Assembly: GCA_019162915.1 (NCBI GenBank)
Contig: JAFLKZ010000076.1
Span: 5,952 to 11,989 of the forward strand
DNA: 6,038 bases
DNA from: Campylobacteraceae bacterium
GTDB lineage: Bacteria > Campylobacterota > Campylobacteria > Campylobacterales > Sulfurospirillaceae
Reading direction: 5' to 3'
In this document: positions 5,145-6,038 of the stretch, in pieces
Position numbering within the stretch: position 1 is the stretch's first letter
Layout of the letters: the number at the start of each line of letters is the position of its first letter
The notes under the pieces: model-generated
Database searches by the model: none
Seen by the model: the letters and a program-made list of their open reading frames with translations, nothing else
Told to the model about the DNA's origin: nothing
Made by a program: the position numbers and the translations under genes

Positions 5145-6038
5145 CTCCAGATACCTTCGATTTTATAATTACAATAAGGGCACATTCCTTTGTCGTCAAG
5201 ATGGTTTGTGACATACTGCCCGATATGCCCATGTCTGTCTATGACTAATTTGGTACATTGTGGACAATAGGTAGATTCACGCGCTTCATCATCGATATTT
5301 CCCACATAAACATATTTTAGTCCCATCTCTTTCCCGATGTCATAAGCACGATTAAGTGTCGAAGGTGGTGTTGGTTCAACATTTTGCATTTGATACATAG
5401 GATAAAATCCACTGATGTGCCATGGCATTGAAGGGTCTAAATCTGCTTGAAATTTGGCAATGGAGCGTATCTCTTCATCTGAGTCATTGTACCCAGAAAT
5501 CAAAAGAGTGGTTGTTTCTATCCAGATACCTTTTTTGTGGGCATAAGCGATGGTATCAAGGACAGGTTTGAGTGAAGCGCCACAAATCTCTTTATAAAAA
5601 GACTGACTAAACCCCTTGATGTCAATATTCATTCCATCTAAAAAAGGAGCTATCGTATCGATGGCTTTGTGCGTTTCATAACCACTGGTGACATAGATAT
5701 TTTTGAGTCCTGCTTCATGGGCGAGTTTAGCCGTATCGTAGGTGTACTCAAAAAAGACAACGGGTTCATTATAGGTGTAGGCGATACTTTGACAATCGTG
5801 CTCTAATGCTAAATCACGTGCCTGTTGTGGGGTAAGTGTTTTTCCTTTTATTGCATGATGATGCTCTTTTGGATACTGTGAAATATCGAAGTTTTGGCAA
5901 AATTTGCAAGAAAAGTTACAGCCTACCGTTCCAAATGAAAAGATGCGAGACCCAGGCAAAACATGAAACATAGGTTTTTTTTCGATGGGATCGATATTAA
6001 CCGCGGCTGCAATACCATAGACGAGGAGACGAAGCTCG
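5141..6038 (-). CDS. amrS: AmmeMemoRadiSam system radical SAM enzyme AmrS (5' end outside the window)
   Basis: This is a radical SAM enzyme of the AmrS type, related to pyruvate formate-lyase activating enzymes and usually associated with AMMECR1 (AmrA) and MEMO1 (AmrB) proteins; its physiological substrate is not settled as far as I know. The first ATG (5971) is not the true start: the frame stays open to the window edge, and the extra 22 codons read ELRLLVYGIAAAVNIDPIEK then KP, the conserved VYGKAAALNVDPIEKKP region of the family. Counted from that Met, the [4Fe-4S] motif CxxxCxxC is C18, C22, C25 (CNFSCKFC), followed by QNFDISQ; AYTYNEP is at 64-70, NIDIKGF at 115-121 and HISGFYP at 185-191. 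The C-terminus has a zinc-ribbon-like CPQC (236-239) and CPYC (264-267). The gene converges on metK with a 3-bp overlap and no room for a terminator. The family assignment is strong. Confidence 0.92.
   Translation of the reverse strand, partial: ELRLLVYGIAAAVNIDPIEKKPMFHVLPGSRIFSFGTVGCNFSCKFCQNFDISQYPKEHHHAIKGKTLTPQQARDLALEHDCQSIAYTYNEPVVFFEYTYDTAKLAHEAGLKNIYVTSGYETHKAIDTIAPFLDGMNIDIKGFSQSFYKEICGASLKPVLDTIAYAHKKGIWIETTTLLISGYNDSDEEIRSIAKFQADLDPSMPWHISGFYPMYQMQNVEPTPPSTLNRAYDIGKEMGLKYVYVGNIDDEARESTYCPQCTKLVIDRHGHIGQYVTNHLDDKGMCPYCNYKIEGIWS

Noticed and set aside
5975..5982. Run of eight T (eight A on the coding strand) in amrS as a phase-variation tract
   Set aside because: It encodes part of the conserved IEKKP segment of the family, and the frame is intact across it. 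Eight bases of A/T is ordinary in an AT-rich genome, so there is no evidence of switching.

Overview
The window looks like part of a chromosome from Campylobacterota (the former Epsilonproteobacteria), most likely a free-living sulfur-metabolising lineage of the Sulfurospirillum/Sulfurimonas type. The reasons are the AT-rich, tightly packed genes, a MetK that begins MYLFTSE and carries the GGG-[SA]-QSSKD form of the second signature, and AmrS and Pcm sequences that fit this group. Genus-level placement is an inference from remembered family members; no search was run.

Layout. (1) Positions 1-2868, minus strand: a type I restriction-modification operon. It contains a complete hsdR (motor and nuclease subunit, EcoEI-like, 832 aa), followed 8 bp later by the first 120 codons of hsdM, which runs off the left edge. 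No specificity gene (hsdS) is visible. (2) Positions 2869-3004: a very AT-rich divergent intergenic region packed with repeated TTTAC/GTAAA half-sites and dyads. It lies between hsdR and a 63-aa helix-turn-helix gene on the plus strand (3005-3196). (3) Positions 3195-3212: a perfect 18-bp palindrome at the end of that small gene, in the 23-bp convergent gap before pcm. (4) Positions 3220-3849, minus strand: pcm, protein-L-isoaspartate O-methyltransferase. (5) Positions 3945-5144, plus strand: metK, S-adenosylmethionine synthetase, divergent from pcm across 95 bp. (6) Positions 5141-6038, minus strand: the AmmeMemoRadiSam radical SAM enzyme AmrS. It is open at the right edge, because the reading frame continues upstream of the first ATG with conserved family sequence. 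It overlaps metK tail to tail through one shared CTAG.

How the genes relate. The core metabolic part makes and uses S-adenosylmethionine: MetK makes it, Pcm uses it as a methyl donor and AmrS cleaves it reductively. The type I R-M enzyme also depends on SAM, as methyl donor and, in classical systems, as an allosteric cofactor. The R-M operon plus the small HTH gene looks like an accessory insertion beside housekeeping genes. The most interesting candidate for new biology is the small divergent HTH protein with its operator-like array: it could be a dedicated controller of the R-M operon, in which hsdR is transcribed ahead of hsdM. There are no RNA genes, CRISPR arrays, insertion sequences or gene-free stretches over 300 bp.
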